A DNA stretch of 64,000 nt from DASSUW01 sp963803335. Lineage in GTDB: Bacteria > Actinomycetota > Thermoleophilia > Solirubrobacterales > Solirubrobacteraceae. The notes under the pieces were generated by a model. That model was not told the origin of the DNA. It was given only the letters and a program-made list of their open reading frames with translations, and did not search any database. How positions within the stretch are numbered: the stretch's first letter is position 1; the number at the start of each line of letters is the position of its first letter. The DNA lies in assembly GCA_963803335.1 (NCBI GenBank), contig CAWDME010000009.1, positions 62,001 through 126,000 of the forward strand. The letters run 5' to 3'. Made by a program: the position numbers and the translations under genes. Below are positions 8,139 to 16,386 of the stretch, in pieces.

Positions 8139-9022
8139 AGGCCGAGCGCGTCCTCGATCGCCCTGCGCATGACCTCCGGGTCGGGGTCGATCCCGGTCCA
8201 GCGGCGAATGCTGATGACGCCCTGGTTGACCAGCATCCCGGTCCCGTCGAGGAGGGTGCAGCCCCGCTCCGCGGCCGCGCGCAGCAGCGGCGTGCTCGGA
8301 GGGTTCGGGATGACGTCGGCCACCGTCAGGCCGGCGCGCAGGCTGTCGAAGTCGATGTCCGGGCGGGCGTCGACGTCGGGGAACAGGCCGATCGACGTCG
8401 CGTTCACCAGGATGTCGGCCGTGTCCGGGACCGCGTAGCGCCCCATCCAGCTGACGAGGTCTGCTGCCGCCGGCGTCCGCTCCCGGAGCAGCGCGACGAG
8501 CTCGGTGCCGCGCGCCCGGTCGCGGTTGACGATCGTGATCCGTGCCGCACCAGCGAGCGCGGTCTCGACGGCGATCGCGCGGGCGGCGCCGCCCGCCCCC
8601 AGGATCACGACGGCCTTGCCGGCAGGGTCGACGACCGTGCGCAGCGAGGCCAGGAAGCCCTGCCCGTCGGTGTTCTCGCCGACCAGCGCATCGTCGCGGC
8701 GGACGACGCAGTTGACGGCGCCGATCGCCGCGGCGGAGTCGCCGAGCCGGTCGAGGTGCTCGATCACGGCGACCTTGTGCGGGATCGAGCAGTTGAAGCC
8801 GGCCCAGCCCATCGCCCGCGCGCCGCGCACCGCGTCGCCGAGCGATTCAGGCGCGACGTCGCAGTTGAGATAACGGGCGTCGATCCCGTGGTGGCGATAG
8901 GCCGCCTCGACCATCGCCACCGTCGGGTTCTCTGCCGCCGGCGTCGCGAACGAGCCGGTGAGGACGCTGAGGAACGTGCGCGGCCGGGGCAGCGGCGCTG
9001 CCCCGGCCTGTTGCGCGGTCAC
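8135..9022 (-). CDS. Shikimate/quinate dehydrogenase-like enzyme (AroE family)
   Basis: A 295-residue AroE-fold protein. The substrate domain includes FNCSIPHKVAVIEHL with the catalytic Lys, and ENTDGQGF with the catalytic Asp. The NAD(P)-binding motif is VVILGAGGAARAIAVETAL. The C-terminus has the usual LNGTGML-like stretch (LDGTGMLVNQGVI). The gene lies between a sugar ABC transporter and a GMC oxidoreductase rather than with other aro genes, and its GTG start overlaps the ATPase stop. A catabolic role (quinate, shikimate or another cyclitol) therefore looks likelier than shikimate biosynthesis. The sequence alone does not settle the substrate or whether NAD or NADP is used. Confidence 0.85.
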   Translation of the reverse strand: MTAQQAGAAPLPRPRTFLSVLTGSFATPAAENPTVAMVEAAYRHHGIDARYLNCDVAPESLGDAVRGARAMGWAGFNCSIPHKVAVIEHLDRLGDSAAAIGAVNCVVRRDDALVGENTDGQGFLASLRTVVDPAGKAVVILGAGGAARAIAVETALAGAARITIVNRDRARGTELVALLRERTPAAADLVSWMGRYAVPDTADILVNATSIGLFPDVDARPDIDFDSLRAGLTVADVIPNPPSTPLLRAAAERGCTLLDGTGMLVNQGVISIRRWTGIDPDPEVMRRAIEDALGL

Positions 9023-9879
9023 GCGTCCTGGCCCGACTTGAGCGCCTGGGCGGCGTGGCTCGCGTCGCCGCGTTGCGCCTCCTTGATGACCTGGTCGGCG
9101 CCCACCGCGCCCGGCTCCGCAGCGCCGGTCATGATCGCGACGACCTCGTTCATCGTGTGGCTCTGCGGCGTCACCACGTCGATCCGCCGGCCGAGCCGGT
9201 GGATGTGGATGCGGTCGGCGACCTCGAACACGTGCGGCATGTTGTGGCTGATGAGGATCACCGGGATGCCGCGGTCGCGGACCTTCATGATCAGCTCGAG
9301 AACGTGCGCCGACTCCTTCACTCCGAGCGCGGCGGTCGGCTCGTCGAGGATGATCACCTTGCTGCCGAACGCCGCCGCGCGGGCCACCGCCACGCCCTGG
9401 CGCTGACCGCCGGAGAGCGACTCGACCTGCTGCGAGATGTCCTGGATCGTCATGAGCCCCAGCTCGGTCATCTGCTTCTTCGCCTCGTCGCGCATCTGCG
9501 CGCGATCGAGCTTGCGGAAGACCTTGCCCATGACCCCGGCGGCCCTCGGCTCGCGGCCGAGGAACAGGTTGTCCGCGATGTCGAGCGACGGCGACACGGC
9601 GAGCGTCTGGTAGACGGTCTCGATCCCATAGGCGCGAGCGTCGATCGGCGTGCGCATGTTGATCGGCTGGCCCTCGAGCCGGATCTCGCCCTCGTCCGGC
9701 ACCACGGCTCCGGACAGGCACTTGATCAGCGACGACTTGCCGGCGCCGTTGTCCCCGATCACCGCCAGGATCTCGCCCGGCATCAGATCGAAGTCCGAAC
9801 CCGCGAGAGCGGTCACGTGCCCGTAGCGCTTCACGAGCCCGCGCGCCTCGAGGATCGGCGTTCCGTTGGGCTCCGTCAT
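9019..9879 (-). CDS. Sugar ABC transporter ATP-binding protein (FrcA-like, single ABC domain)
   Basis: A 286-residue ATPase with one complete ABC domain: Walker A GDNGAGKSSLIK, Q-loop ETVYQTL, signature ESLSGGQRQGVAVARA, Walker B VIILDEPTAAL and the H-loop in LISHNMPHV. Many ribose/xylose-type importers use a two-domain ATPase; a single-domain form resembles the fructose importer FrcA. ATG 9879 forms an ATGA overlap with the permease stop. A second possible start at 9954 would lie inside the permease gene. Two copies would power the permease encoded upstream. The C-terminal 40 residues are polar and not part of the core domain. Confidence 0.92.
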   Translation of the reverse strand: MTEPNGTPILEARGLVKRYGHVTALAGSDFDLMPGEILAVIGDNGAGKSSLIKCLSGAVVPDEGEIRLEGQPINMRTPIDARAYGIETVYQTLAVSPSLDIADNLFLGREPRAAGVMGKVFRKLDRAQMRDEAKKQMTELGLMTIQDISQQVESLSGGQRQGVAVARAAAFGSKVIILDEPTAALGVKESAHVLELIMKVRDRGIPVILISHNMPHVFEVADRIHIHRLGRRIDVVTPQSHTMNEVVAIMTGAAEPGAVGADQVIKEAQRGDASHAAQALKSGQDA

Positions 9880-10928
9880 GCCTTCACCTTCCGAATCCAC
9901 TGGTCGATCGCCACCGCCGCGATGATCAGGACGCCGACGGCGAAGTCCTGCCACAGCACGTCGACGCCGCCGAGCGTCAGCCCGTTGCGGAGCACGCCGA
10001 CGATCAGCGCGCCGAACAGCGTGCCGATGACCAGGCCGCGACCGCCGAACAGGCTGGTGCCGCCGATCACGACCGCGGTGATCGAGTCGAGGTTCGCCGA
10101 GCCACCGGCCTGCGGACTTGCGGACGCGATGCGGCCGATCAGCATCCAGCCGGCGACGGCGCAGATCAGGCCGCCGACGATGTAGACGCTGAGCAGCACG
10201 CGGTTGGTGCGCACGCCGGCCAGCCGGGCCGCCTCGGCGTCATCGCCGACGGCGTACACGTGTCGGCCCCAGGCCGTGTTCTTGAGGATCCACGCGAACA
10301 CCAGGAACAGCACCAGCATCAGGATCGAGCCGTAGGTGATCTTGGTGTCGCCGAGCGAGATCGTCTTGCCCGTCCAGAGCAGGAGGCTCGGCATGTCGAC
10401 GCCACGGACCGTGGCGCTCTGTGAGTACCAGAGGTTGAGCGCGAAGAAGATGTTCAGCGTGCCCAACGTGACGATGAACGGCGGGAGCCGGAGCCGCGTC
10501 ACGAGGGCGCCGTTGAGCAGCCCGCAGGCGGTACCGACGAGGAGGCCGAGCGCCAGCGCCGGCACGCCCGGCACGCCGTGATCGGCCGACACCTTGGCCA
10601 TCACGATCGACGACAGCACCATGATCGCCCCGACGGACAGGTCGATGCCCGCGGTGAGGATGACCAGCGTCTGCGCGATGCCGAGCGTCCCGACCACCAT
10701 GACCTGCTGGACGATCAGCGACAGGTTCCCCGGCTCGAGGAAGCGGTCTGCCGTGATGCTGAAGACCACGACGGCCAGCAGCAGCACGAACAGCGGCCCG
10801 AACGTCGGGTTGCTGTGCAGGATGTCGTGGACGCGGGTGCCGACCGTGGCCGGCCGCGCCTCCCCGACGGTTCCCGCCGTCCCGGCGCCCTGAGGCGCCG
10901 GGACGAGCTTGCGAAGCGGATTGGACAT
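9876..10928 (-). CDS. Sugar ABC transporter permease (RbsC/FrcC type)
   Basis: A 350-residue polytopic protein with about nine or ten hydrophobic segments beginning near residue 45. It has the family motifs AGIDLSVGAIMVLSSIVMA and VIGGTSLFGGRG, and the conserved loop containing GDDAEAARLAGV, which couples the permease to its ATPase. The N-terminal 40 residues are cytoplasmic. The ATG at 10928 has a clear ribosome-binding site (AGGAGAGA). It lies 9 bases after the binding-protein stop and overlaps the ATPase start (ATGA), giving the classical order binding protein, permease, ATPase. Confidence 0.93.
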   Translation of the reverse strand: MSNPLRKLVPAPQGAGTAGTVGEARPATVGTRVHDILHSNPTFGPLFVLLLAVVVFSITADRFLEPGNLSLIVQQVMVVGTLGIAQTLVILTAGIDLSVGAIMVLSSIVMAKVSADHGVPGVPALALGLLVGTACGLLNGALVTRLRLPPFIVTLGTLNIFFALNLWYSQSATVRGVDMPSLLLWTGKTISLGDTKITYGSILMLVLFLVFAWILKNTAWGRHVYAVGDDAEAARLAGVRTNRVLLSVYIVGGLICAVAGWMLIGRIASASPQAGGSANLDSITAVVIGGTSLFGGRGLVIGTLFGALIVGVLRNGLTLGGVDVLWQDFAVGVLIIAAVAIDQWIRKVKA

Positions 10929-10937
10929 TGATCTCTC

Positions 10938-12017
10938 CTAGCCCCAGCAGTTGTCCAGGCCGAACTTGGTGTCCTTCGAGTCGACGCCCGTCTGCGCGTC
11001 GTCCGTGATGAGCGTGACGCCCGTGTCGATGAACGTCTTGCCGGCCTCGGCCTGCGGCTTGTCGCCGCTGTCGGCGAACTTCGAGATCGCCTGGACTCCC
11101 ATCTCGGCCATCTTCAGCGGGTACTGCTGTGACGTGGCGCCGATGATCCCCTTCTTGACGTTCTGCACGCCGGGGCAACCGCCGTCGACCGACACGATCG
11201 TCACGGCCTTGTCCTTGCCCGCGGCCTTCAGCGCCTCGTACGCGCCGGCCGCGGCCGGCTCGTTGATCGTGTAGACGAGGTTGACGCCCGGATCCTTCTG
11301 CAGGAGGTTCTCCATCGCCGTGCGGCCGCCCTCTTCGGCTCCGTCGGTCACGTCATGGCCGACGATCCGCGGGTCGTTCTCGTCGCCGATCTTGGTCTTG
11401 TCGCCGACGTCGATCCCGAAGCCCTCCATGAAGCCCTGGTCGCGTTGGACGTCGACCGACACGCCCTCGGGGCTGAGGTCGAGGAACGCGATCTTCGCGT
11501 CCTTGCCGTCCTTCTCGAACTTCGCCTTGGCCCACTGGCCGATCAGCAGCCCGGCCTTGTAGTTGTCGGTCGCGTACGTGACGTCGGCGGCGTCCGGCGG
11601 CTCGGTCTGAGTGTCGAGCGCGACGACGAGCAGGCCGGCCTGACGCGCCTTGTCGAGCGACGGCACGATCGCCTTCGAGTCGTTCGGCGTGATCATGAAG
11701 CCCTTGGCGCCAGCGGAGATCAGATTCTCCACGGCAGCGACCTGGCTCTCGTTGTCGCCGTCCTTCTTGCCGGCGAAGGACTGCAGGTCGGCGTTCTGCT
11801 TCTGGGCCTCGGCGGTCGCGCCCTCCTTCATCTTCACGAAGAACGGGTTGGTCTCCGTCTTGGTGATGAGGCCGATCGTCGCTTTGTCGCCGCCCCCGCT
11901 ACTGGCGCTGCCGCCGCTGTCGTCGCCGCCGCAGGCGGCAACACCAGCGCTCAGTGCGCACACCGCGACGGCGGCAAGGCCGGCGGCGCGGCGCCCGCTC
12001 AGGAACTGTCCCCTCAT
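10938..12017 (-). CDS. Sugar ABC transporter substrate-binding lipoprotein
   Basis: A 359-residue periplasmic-binding-protein-like lipoprotein. The signal peptide ends in the lipobox SAGVAAC, and the mature chain starts with a Gly/Ser linker. The body is of the ribose/fructose type (Peripla_BP_4): GLITKTETNPFFVKMKEGA at the start of lobe 1, GFMITPNDSKAIVPSLDKA, and VDGGCPGVQNVKKG in the hinge region. It captures the sugar outside the membrane for the permease. I prefer ATG 12017 because GAGGAG lies 8 bases upstream; the GTG at 12023 would be too close to that site. It is the first gene of the long minus-strand run and faces lacI across a region with four ACGTTT boxes. Confidence 0.93.
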   Translation of the reverse strand: MRGQFLSGRRAAGLAAVAVCALSAGVAACGGDDSGGSASSGGGDKATIGLITKTETNPFFVKMKEGATAEAQKQNADLQSFAGKKDGDNESQVAAVENLISAGAKGFMITPNDSKAIVPSLDKARQAGLLVVALDTQTEPPDAADVTYATDNYKAGLLIGQWAKAKFEKDGKDAKIAFLDLSPEGVSVDVQRDQGFMEGFGIDVGDKTKIGDENDPRIVGHDVTDGAEEGGRTAMENLLQKDPGVNLVYTINEPAAAGAYEALKAAGKDKAVTIVSVDGGCPGVQNVKKGIIGATSQQYPLKMAEMGVQAISKFADSGDKPQAEAGKTFIDTGVTLITDDAQTGVDSKDTKFGLDNCWG

Positions 12018-12076
12018 GTGCACCTCTCCTCAGTTCCGAGAGCTCCTCAACTCCCAGATAACGTTTACAGGATGGC

Positions 12077-12106
12077 ATTGGAGCACACGGGTCTCCCGCT
12101 TGTCAA
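12077..12106 (-). promoter_or_regulatory. Candidate promoter of the sugar-transport operon
   Basis: On the minus strand a perfect TTGACA (12106-12101) is followed after 18 bases by TCCAAT (12082-12077), a 4-of-6 match to a -10 box. It lies about 60 bases upstream of the binding-protein start. An ACGTTT box at 12061-12066 is just downstream of the -10 and another at 12120-12125 is just upstream of the -35, so a repressor bound at both would bracket the promoter. Confidence 0.5.
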
Positions 12107-12184
12107 GGGATTTCTGAAGACGTTTCTTTACGCGTCATGGATACGACCCGCATACCGCTACACAGCGGCCTCTATCGCGAGAGA

Positions 12185-12213
12185 TTCACGTTTCGCGGGA
12201 AAGTCTGTAGACT
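12185..12213 (+). promoter_or_regulatory. Candidate lacI promoter (leaderless)
   Basis: TTCACG (12185-12190) and TAGACT (12208-12213) are separated by 17 bases, and the ATG of the regulator follows 8 bases after the -10. No Shine-Dalgarno is present, so the mRNA probably starts at or within a base or two of the start codon. An ACGTTT box overlaps the -35, which would give autorepression. Confidence 0.55.
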
Positions 12214-12221
12214 GCGCCGCC

Positions 12222-13292
12222 ATGGCCAGTCCCGATCCCGCTGAAACCCGGTCTAGAACGTTTCCTCAGCCGCGTGTGAACGGCCCGCGCCGTCCCACGA
12301 TGAAGGAGGTCGCGACGCTGGCCGGCGTGAGCCTGGCGACCGTCTCACGCGTCGTGAACGGCGACGGCAAGGTACGGCCCGACCTCGCCGAGCGGGTGCG
12401 GGAGGCGGTCGGGTTGCTCGGTTACCGGCGCGACCTGACCGCCACCAACCTTCGGCGCGCCGACCGGCAGTCGGCGAGCGTGGGCATCGTGTTCGACGAT
12501 GTCGCCAACCCCTTCCACGCGGCGCTGCTGCGCGGGGTCGAGACCGTGGCCCGCACGCGCGGGGTCCTCCCGCTCGTCGGGAGCTCCGACGAAGATGCGA
12601 TGCGCGAGCGCGAGCTGGCGGAGGCGCTGCTCTCGCGGCGCGTTGACGGCTTGATCGTCGTGCCCTCCGGCCCCGACCACTCGTATCTCCGGGCCGAGCG
12701 CGATGCCGGCGTGGCGCTCGTCTTCCTCGACCGGCCGCCGGCGTTCATGGACGCCGACTGCGTGCTCTCCGACAACGTCGGCGGCGCGTTCGCCGCCGCG
12801 GCGCACCTGATCAACGGCGGCCACCGGCGGATCGGCTTCCTCGGCGACCTGGAGCGGATCTTCACGGCAACCGAGCGCCTGCGCGGGTACCGCGAGGCGC
12901 TCACGGCGCACGGGCTGCCGTTCGACCCCGGGCTGGTGCGGATGAATCTCCACGACAGCGGCGCGGCAGCGGCGGCCGCCGACGCGCTGCTCGACGCCGA
13001 CGACCCCCCCACCGCCCTGTTCGGGGCACAGAACCTCATCACCATCGGCGCGCTCAAGAGCCTGCGCGCGCGCGACCTGCACCGCCGGATCGCGCTCGTC
13101 GGCTTCGACGATGTCTCGCTTGCCGACGCGCTGGAGCCCGGGCTGACCGTGATCGCCCAGGACGCGCACGAGCTTGGTCGGATGGGCGCCGAGCTCCTGT
13201 TCGCCAGGCTCGACGGCGACGCCGGGCCTACGCGACGGGTCGAGATCCCGACCACGCTGATCCAGCGCGGCAGCGGGGAGCTGGTCCCGTGA
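12222..13292 (+). CDS. LacI-family transcriptional regulator of the sugar operons
   Basis: A 356-residue LacI/GalR repressor. The helix-turn-helix and hinge helix lie at about residues 26-70 (MKEVATLAGVSLATVSRVVN, then RREDLT-like RRDLTATNLRRA), and the remaining two-thirds is a periplasmic-binding-protein-like effector domain containing GIVFDDVANPFHAALLRGVE and VGFDDVSLADALEPGLTVI. It begins 26 residues before the DNA-binding domain if ATG 12222 is used; ATG 12300 is the other candidate, but a promoter-like TAGACT just upstream supports 12222. It is divergent from the transport operon and overlaps the PfkB kinase start (GTGA). The likely ligand is the imported sugar or its derivative. Confidence 0.9.
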   Translation: MASPDPAETRSRTFPQPRVNGPRRPTMKEVATLAGVSLATVSRVVNGDGKVRPDLAERVREAVGLLGYRRDLTATNLRRADRQSASVGIVFDDVANPFHAALLRGVETVARTRGVLPLVGSSDEDAMRERELAEALLSRRVDGLIVVPSGPDHSYLRAERDAGVALVFLDRPPAFMDADCVLSDNVGGAFAAAAHLINGGHRRIGFLGDLERIFTATERLRGYREALTAHGLPFDPGLVRMNLHDSGAAAAAADALLDADDPPTALFGAQNLITIGALKSLRARDLHRRIALVGFDDVSLADALEPGLTVIAQDAHELGRMGAELLFARLDGDAGPTRRVEIPTTLIQRGSGELVP

Positions 13293-14197
13293 TCCTGGTC
13301 GCTGGTGAGGCGCTCATCGACCTCGTTCCGCAGGGCCACGACGGCGCGCTGCACGGCCACCCCGGCGGTGGGCCGTTCAACACGGCGCGCACGCTCGGCC
13401 GGCTTGCGCGGCCGGTCGCCTACCTCGGGCGCATCTCCGAGGACCGCTTCGGCGAGCAGCTGATGGCGCTGCTGAAGGAGGACGGCGTCGATCAGCGCGC
13501 CGTGGTGCCCACCGAGGACCCGACGACGCTGGCGCTGGCCGAGGTCGACGACGACGGCGTCGCCCGTTACCGCTTCTATGAGCGCGGCACGTCCGCCTCC
13601 GGGCTGACCATTGAGGCCGCGCTGGCCGCGGTGCCCGACGACGTGGAGACGCTGCACGTCGGCACGCTCGGCCTCACGTTCGAGCCGGTGGCCGCGGCCG
13701 TGGAGGCGGTGGTCGAGCGGCTCGCCGGCCGCGCGCTGGTCGCGCTCGACCCGAACATCCGCCCGTCGGCGATCGGCGACGGGTATCGCGAGCGGCTTGA
13801 CCGCGTGCTCGCGAACAGCCACGTCGTGAAGGTCAGCGAGGAGGACCTCGACTGGCTGTGCCCCGACGTTCCGCACGTCGAGGCGGTGCGCAGCCTGCTC
13901 GAGCGCGGGCCGACGCTCGGGCTGCTCACGCGCGGGCCCAACGGCGCGCTCGTGGTCACGCGCACGGCGGAGGTCGCGGTGCCGGCGCCGCGGGCCAAGG
14001 TCGTTGACACCATCGGCGCCGGCGACGCGTTCGGCGGGGGGTTCCTCGCCTGGTGGCACGAGCGGTCCCTTACGCGCGACGACCTCGGCACGATCGACCT
14101 GGCGGTCGAGGCCACGGCATTCGCCTGCCTGGTCGCCGCGCGCACCTGCTCGCGCCCTGGCGCCTCACCTCCCTACCGCTCCGAGCTGCCGTCCTGA
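13289..14197 (+). CDS. PfkB-family carbohydrate kinase (fructokinase-like)
   Basis: A 302-residue ribokinase-fold kinase. It starts with ILVAGEALIDLVP, has the glycine-rich signature GHPGGGPFNTARTLGRL (PfkB signature 1) and the catalytic region DTIGAGDAFGGGFLAWW, whose Asp is the base that activates the sugar hydroxyl. Residues such as LDPNIRPS and KVSEEDLDWL match fructokinase-type members. Its GTG start overlaps the lacI stop, so regulator and kinase are co-translated. It likely phosphorylates the sugar brought in by the divergent transporter, or a product of its oxidation; which one is inference. Confidence 0.9.
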   Translation: MILVAGEALIDLVPQGHDGALHGHPGGGPFNTARTLGRLARPVAYLGRISEDRFGEQLMALLKEDGVDQRAVVPTEDPTTLALAEVDDDGVARYRFYERGTSASGLTIEAALAAVPDDVETLHVGTLGLTFEPVAAAVEAVVERLAGRALVALDPNIRPSAIGDGYRERLDRVLANSHVVKVSEEDLDWLCPDVPHVEAVRSLLERGPTLGLLTRGPNGALVVTRTAEVAVPAPRAKVVDTIGAGDAFGGGFLAWWHERSLTRDDLGTIDLAVEATAFACLVAARTCSRPGASPPYRSELPS

Positions 14198-14367
14198 GGC
14201 GGATGCCCGAAGTGCTCGCGGCTCTGCTCGCGGGCGATTTCGTCGCGCACCTTGCGCTGGGCCTCGGCGGCGCGCTGCAGCCGGTGGCCGAGGAGGCGCT
14301 CTTCGGCGGCCGCGGCCCGGATCACGAGCTCGAGCGTGCGCGCCCGGTCGCGGGCGCTATCCGACAT
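14173..14367 (-). CDS. Small charged helical protein, doubtful
   Basis: A 64-residue reading frame rich in Arg, Glu and Ala (LELVIRAAAAEERLLGHRLQ) that would form one long amphipathic helix. Its 3' end overlaps the kinase end by 25 bases on the opposite strand. The ATG has only a weak purine stretch upstream (GAAAGAC). I recognise no family. The absence of any other gene in 14198-14572 and the plausible composition favour a real gene, but it could be chance in GC-rich DNA. Confidence 0.35.
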   Translation of the reverse strand: MSDSARDRARTLELVIRAAAAEERLLGHRLQRAAEAQRKVRDEIAREQSREHFGHPPQDGSSER

Positions 14368-14422
14368 GTCTTTCGATGTTCGATGCCATGGCGCTGAGCG
14401 TCGCCGACGCGGCGCCCTCCCA

Positions 14423-14491
14423 CCATCGGGCGTCCGGACGACGTGCGGATGACAGACGCGTCATCCGGACGAACGGCCGATCGCCCGATGG
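14423..14491. promoter_or_regulatory. Nested inverted repeats upstream of the NarL-type regulator
   Basis: An outer perfect 10-bp inverted repeat, CCATCGGGCG (14423-14432) and CGCCCGATGG (14482-14491), encloses a perfect 8-bp inverted repeat, CGGATGAC (14446-14453) and GTCATCCG (14460-14467), with a 6-base spacer. A GTCCGGAC palindrome lies at 14432-14439. The same CGGATGAC/GTCATCCG pair recurs before the protease gene at 16380-16413. It is probably a binding region for the response regulator encoded 80 bases downstream. The remainder of the 375-base gap 14198-14572 shows nothing else I can name. Confidence 0.5.
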
Positions 14492-14572
14492 AAGGCCACG
14501 CCCGGCGGGGCGACATTCGATCCGGCCGTGTCCTACACCTTGCAGCGCTCGCCGCTCCGGCATCATTCGGGT

Positions 14573-15217
14573 ATGCCGCCGCCCCGCGTGAGGGTCGTGG
14601 TCGCCGACGATCACCCGCTGTTCCGCGAGGGCATCGAGCGCGCCGTCCGCGAGCGCCCGGAGCTCGAGCTCGTGGCGGCCGCCGCCGAGGGCCGCGAGGC
14701 GCTCGCCACGATCCGCGACCTCGAGCCGCACGTCGCGGTGCTCGACCTGCGCCTGCCGGGGCTCGACGGGCTGCAGATCCTCAACGCCGTGGTGCGCGAC
14801 GGGATGCCGAGCCGCGTGCTGTTCCTGTCGGCGTCGAGCGATCCCGAGCTGGTCTACCGGGCGGTGCAGATGGGCGCCGCCGGCTACTTCCGCAAGGAGG
14901 CCGACCGGGAGACGATCCTCGACGCGATCGCCGCGGTGGCGCGCGGCCGTACGGTGATCGACCCCGAGCTGCAGGCCGGCGTGTTCGAGCAGGTCCGGAT
15001 CCGCGGCAGCGAAGATGACCGCCCGATCCTCACCGCGCGCGAGCGCGAGGTGCTGACGCTGATGGCCGAGGGCCTGACCGGGCCTCAGATCGCCGAGCGC
15101 CTGATCGTCGCGCTGCCGACGGTGAAGACCTACCAGGCGCGGCTGTACGAGAAGCTCGGCGTCTCGGAGCGGGCCGCCGCCGTCGCGGAGGCCATGCGGC
15201 GCGGGCTGCTGGAGTGA
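14573..15217 (+). CDS. NarL/LuxR-type response regulator
   Basis: A 214-residue two-domain regulator. The receiver (about residues 5-120) has VVVADDHPLFREGI, the phospho-acceptor Asp in VAVLDLRLPGLDG, and the Lys in GYFRKEAD. The C-terminal LuxR helix-turn-helix is at about residues 150-210: LTAREREVLTLMAEGLTGPQ, then VALPTVKTYQARLYEKLGV. The ATG at 14573 is chosen because the receiver begins within five residues; the longer frame from 14528 has no support. The stop overlaps the start of its partner kinase (GTGA). Shared inverted repeats suggest it controls itself and the protease downstream. Confidence 0.92.
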   Translation: MPPPRVRVVVADDHPLFREGIERAVRERPELELVAAAAEGREALATIRDLEPHVAVLDLRLPGLDGLQILNAVVRDGMPSRVLFLSASSDPELVYRAVQMGAAGYFRKEADRETILDAIAAVARGRTVIDPELQAGVFEQVRIRGSEDDRPILTAREREVLTLMAEGLTGPQIAERLIVALPTVKTYQARLYEKLGVSERAAAVAEAMRRGLLE

Positions 15218-16386
15218 AGCTCACCCCGCCGCGACCGCGCCACATCGACCAGCTGTGGGTCGCGCTGCTGCGCGTCGCGCTCGTCCCGGTCGTGCTGGTT
15301 GGGGAGCGGCTGGTCGACCACCCGAGCGTCCACACCCGAGCGTTCCCGTTCCTCCTCATCGCCTTCGGGCTGTGGGCCGCCGGGATGCTGGCCGTCCGCC
15401 TCAGCGAGCGGCCGCAGCCGGTGCTGATGGGCCGCGCCGAGCCGTTCGTCGACCTCGCCTTCATCACCGGGCTCACCTATGCGAGCGGCGGCCCGTTCTC
15501 CGAGACCGCGATGGCGTTCTTCGCGCTCCCGGTGCTGGCCGCGGCCCGGCTGCGGCCGCGGCTCACCGCCGCCTGGGCGCTGGGAGCGATCGCGGCGTTC
15601 GTCGCGGTCTCGGCGCTCCATCCGACGCACGGGACGCACGAGGCGACCGGGCGGACGATCAGCCAGGTCGTGTATCTGGCCTGGATCGGCGGCGCGGCGA
15701 CGATCGTCTCCGCGTGGCTGCACCGCCGCGACGCCGCGCTGGCCCGGCTGGCGCTGGAGCGCGAGCGGCTCGCCGGGCACGCGCTGGCCGCCGAGCAGCG
15801 GGAGCGACGCCGGCTCGCCGAGAACCTGCACGACGCGTCGGTGCAGACGCTGTCGCTCGCCCGCCAGGAGCTCACCGACTACCACCGCACGAGCCGCGAG
15901 GAGGCCTACGAGCGCACCCGCGCGGCCATCGACAAGACGCTCGACCAGCTCCGCGGCGAGATCTTCGAGCTGCACCCGTACGTGCTCGACCATGCGGGCC
16001 TCGGCGCTGCGCTGAGCGCGATCGCCGACCGCTGCGCCGCGCGCACCGGCGCGAAGGTCACCGTGGCCGTCGACCCGGCGGCGAGCGGGCGCTATGACGA
16101 CCTGATCGTCGTGCTCGCCCGCGAGCTGCTCGGCAACGTGGTCAAGCACAGCGGCGCGCGCAACGTCGCGATCACAGTGGCGGCGGATCACGAGCGGATC
16201 GAGCTCGAGGTCCGCGACGACGGGACGGGGTTCGCCGCCGACCGGCGCGAGGCCGCGCTGCGCGAGGGCCACGTCGGCCTCGCGTCGAGCGAGCAGCGCC
16301 TGCGGTCGGTCGGCGGCCGGCTGGCGGTGACGAGCGCGCCCGGCGCCGGCACGGTCGTTCAGGCCGTGCTTCCGCCGAACGGATGA
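15214..16386 (+). CDS. NarL-type sensor histidine kinase (HisKA_3 / HATPase_c)
   Basis: A 390-residue membrane kinase. About five hydrophobic segments occupy residues 10-175, with little extracellular sequence. The dimerisation/phospho-acceptor region has ERRRLAENLHDASVQTLSLA, where the His of LHD is phosphorylated. The ATP-binding domain follows, with ELLGNVVKHSGARNVAI (N box), VRDDGTGF (G1) and GHVGLASSEQRLRSVGG (G2). This is the NarX/DesK class that pairs with LuxR-type regulators, and the gene overlaps its regulator (GTGA). With no large sensor domain it probably senses the membrane itself or a small ligand. Its stop codon lies inside the left arm of the 16380-16413 inverted repeat. Confidence 0.92.
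   Translation: MKLTPPRPRHIDQLWVALLRVALVPVVLVGERLVDHPSVHTRAFPFLLIAFGLWAAGMLAVRLSERPQPVLMGRAEPFVDLAFITGLTYASGGPFSETAMAFFALPVLAAARLRPRLTAAWALGAIAAFVAVSALHPTHGTHEATGRTISQVVYLAWIGGAATIVSAWLHRRDAALARLALERERLAGHALAAEQRERRRLAENLHDASVQTLSLARQELTDYHRTSREEAYERTRAAIDKTLDQLRGEIFELHPYVLDHAGLGAALSAIADRCAARTGAKVTVAVDPAASGRYDDLIVVLARELLGNVVKHSGARNVAITVAADHERIELEVRDDGTGFAADRREAALREGHVGLASSEQRLRSVGGRLAVTSAPGAGTVVQAVLPPNG

Larger units (their letters stand above)
12061..12263. promoter_or_regulatory. Cluster of four candidate LacI-family operator boxes
   Basis: The hexamer ACGTTT occurs at 12061-12066, 12120-12125, 12188-12193 and 12258-12263. The local contexts are ATAACGTTTA, AAGACGTTTC, TTCACGTTTC and AGAACGTTTC, all built on a central CG as expected for LacI/GalR-family operators. 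Spacing is 59, 68 and 70 bases. The second lies in the AT-richer gap between the divergent genes, the third overlaps the lacI -35, and the fourth is inside the lacI coding start. No footprint can be inferred from sequence alone, but the repetition in about 200 bases of otherwise GC-rich DNA is unlikely to be chance. Confidence 0.6.
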
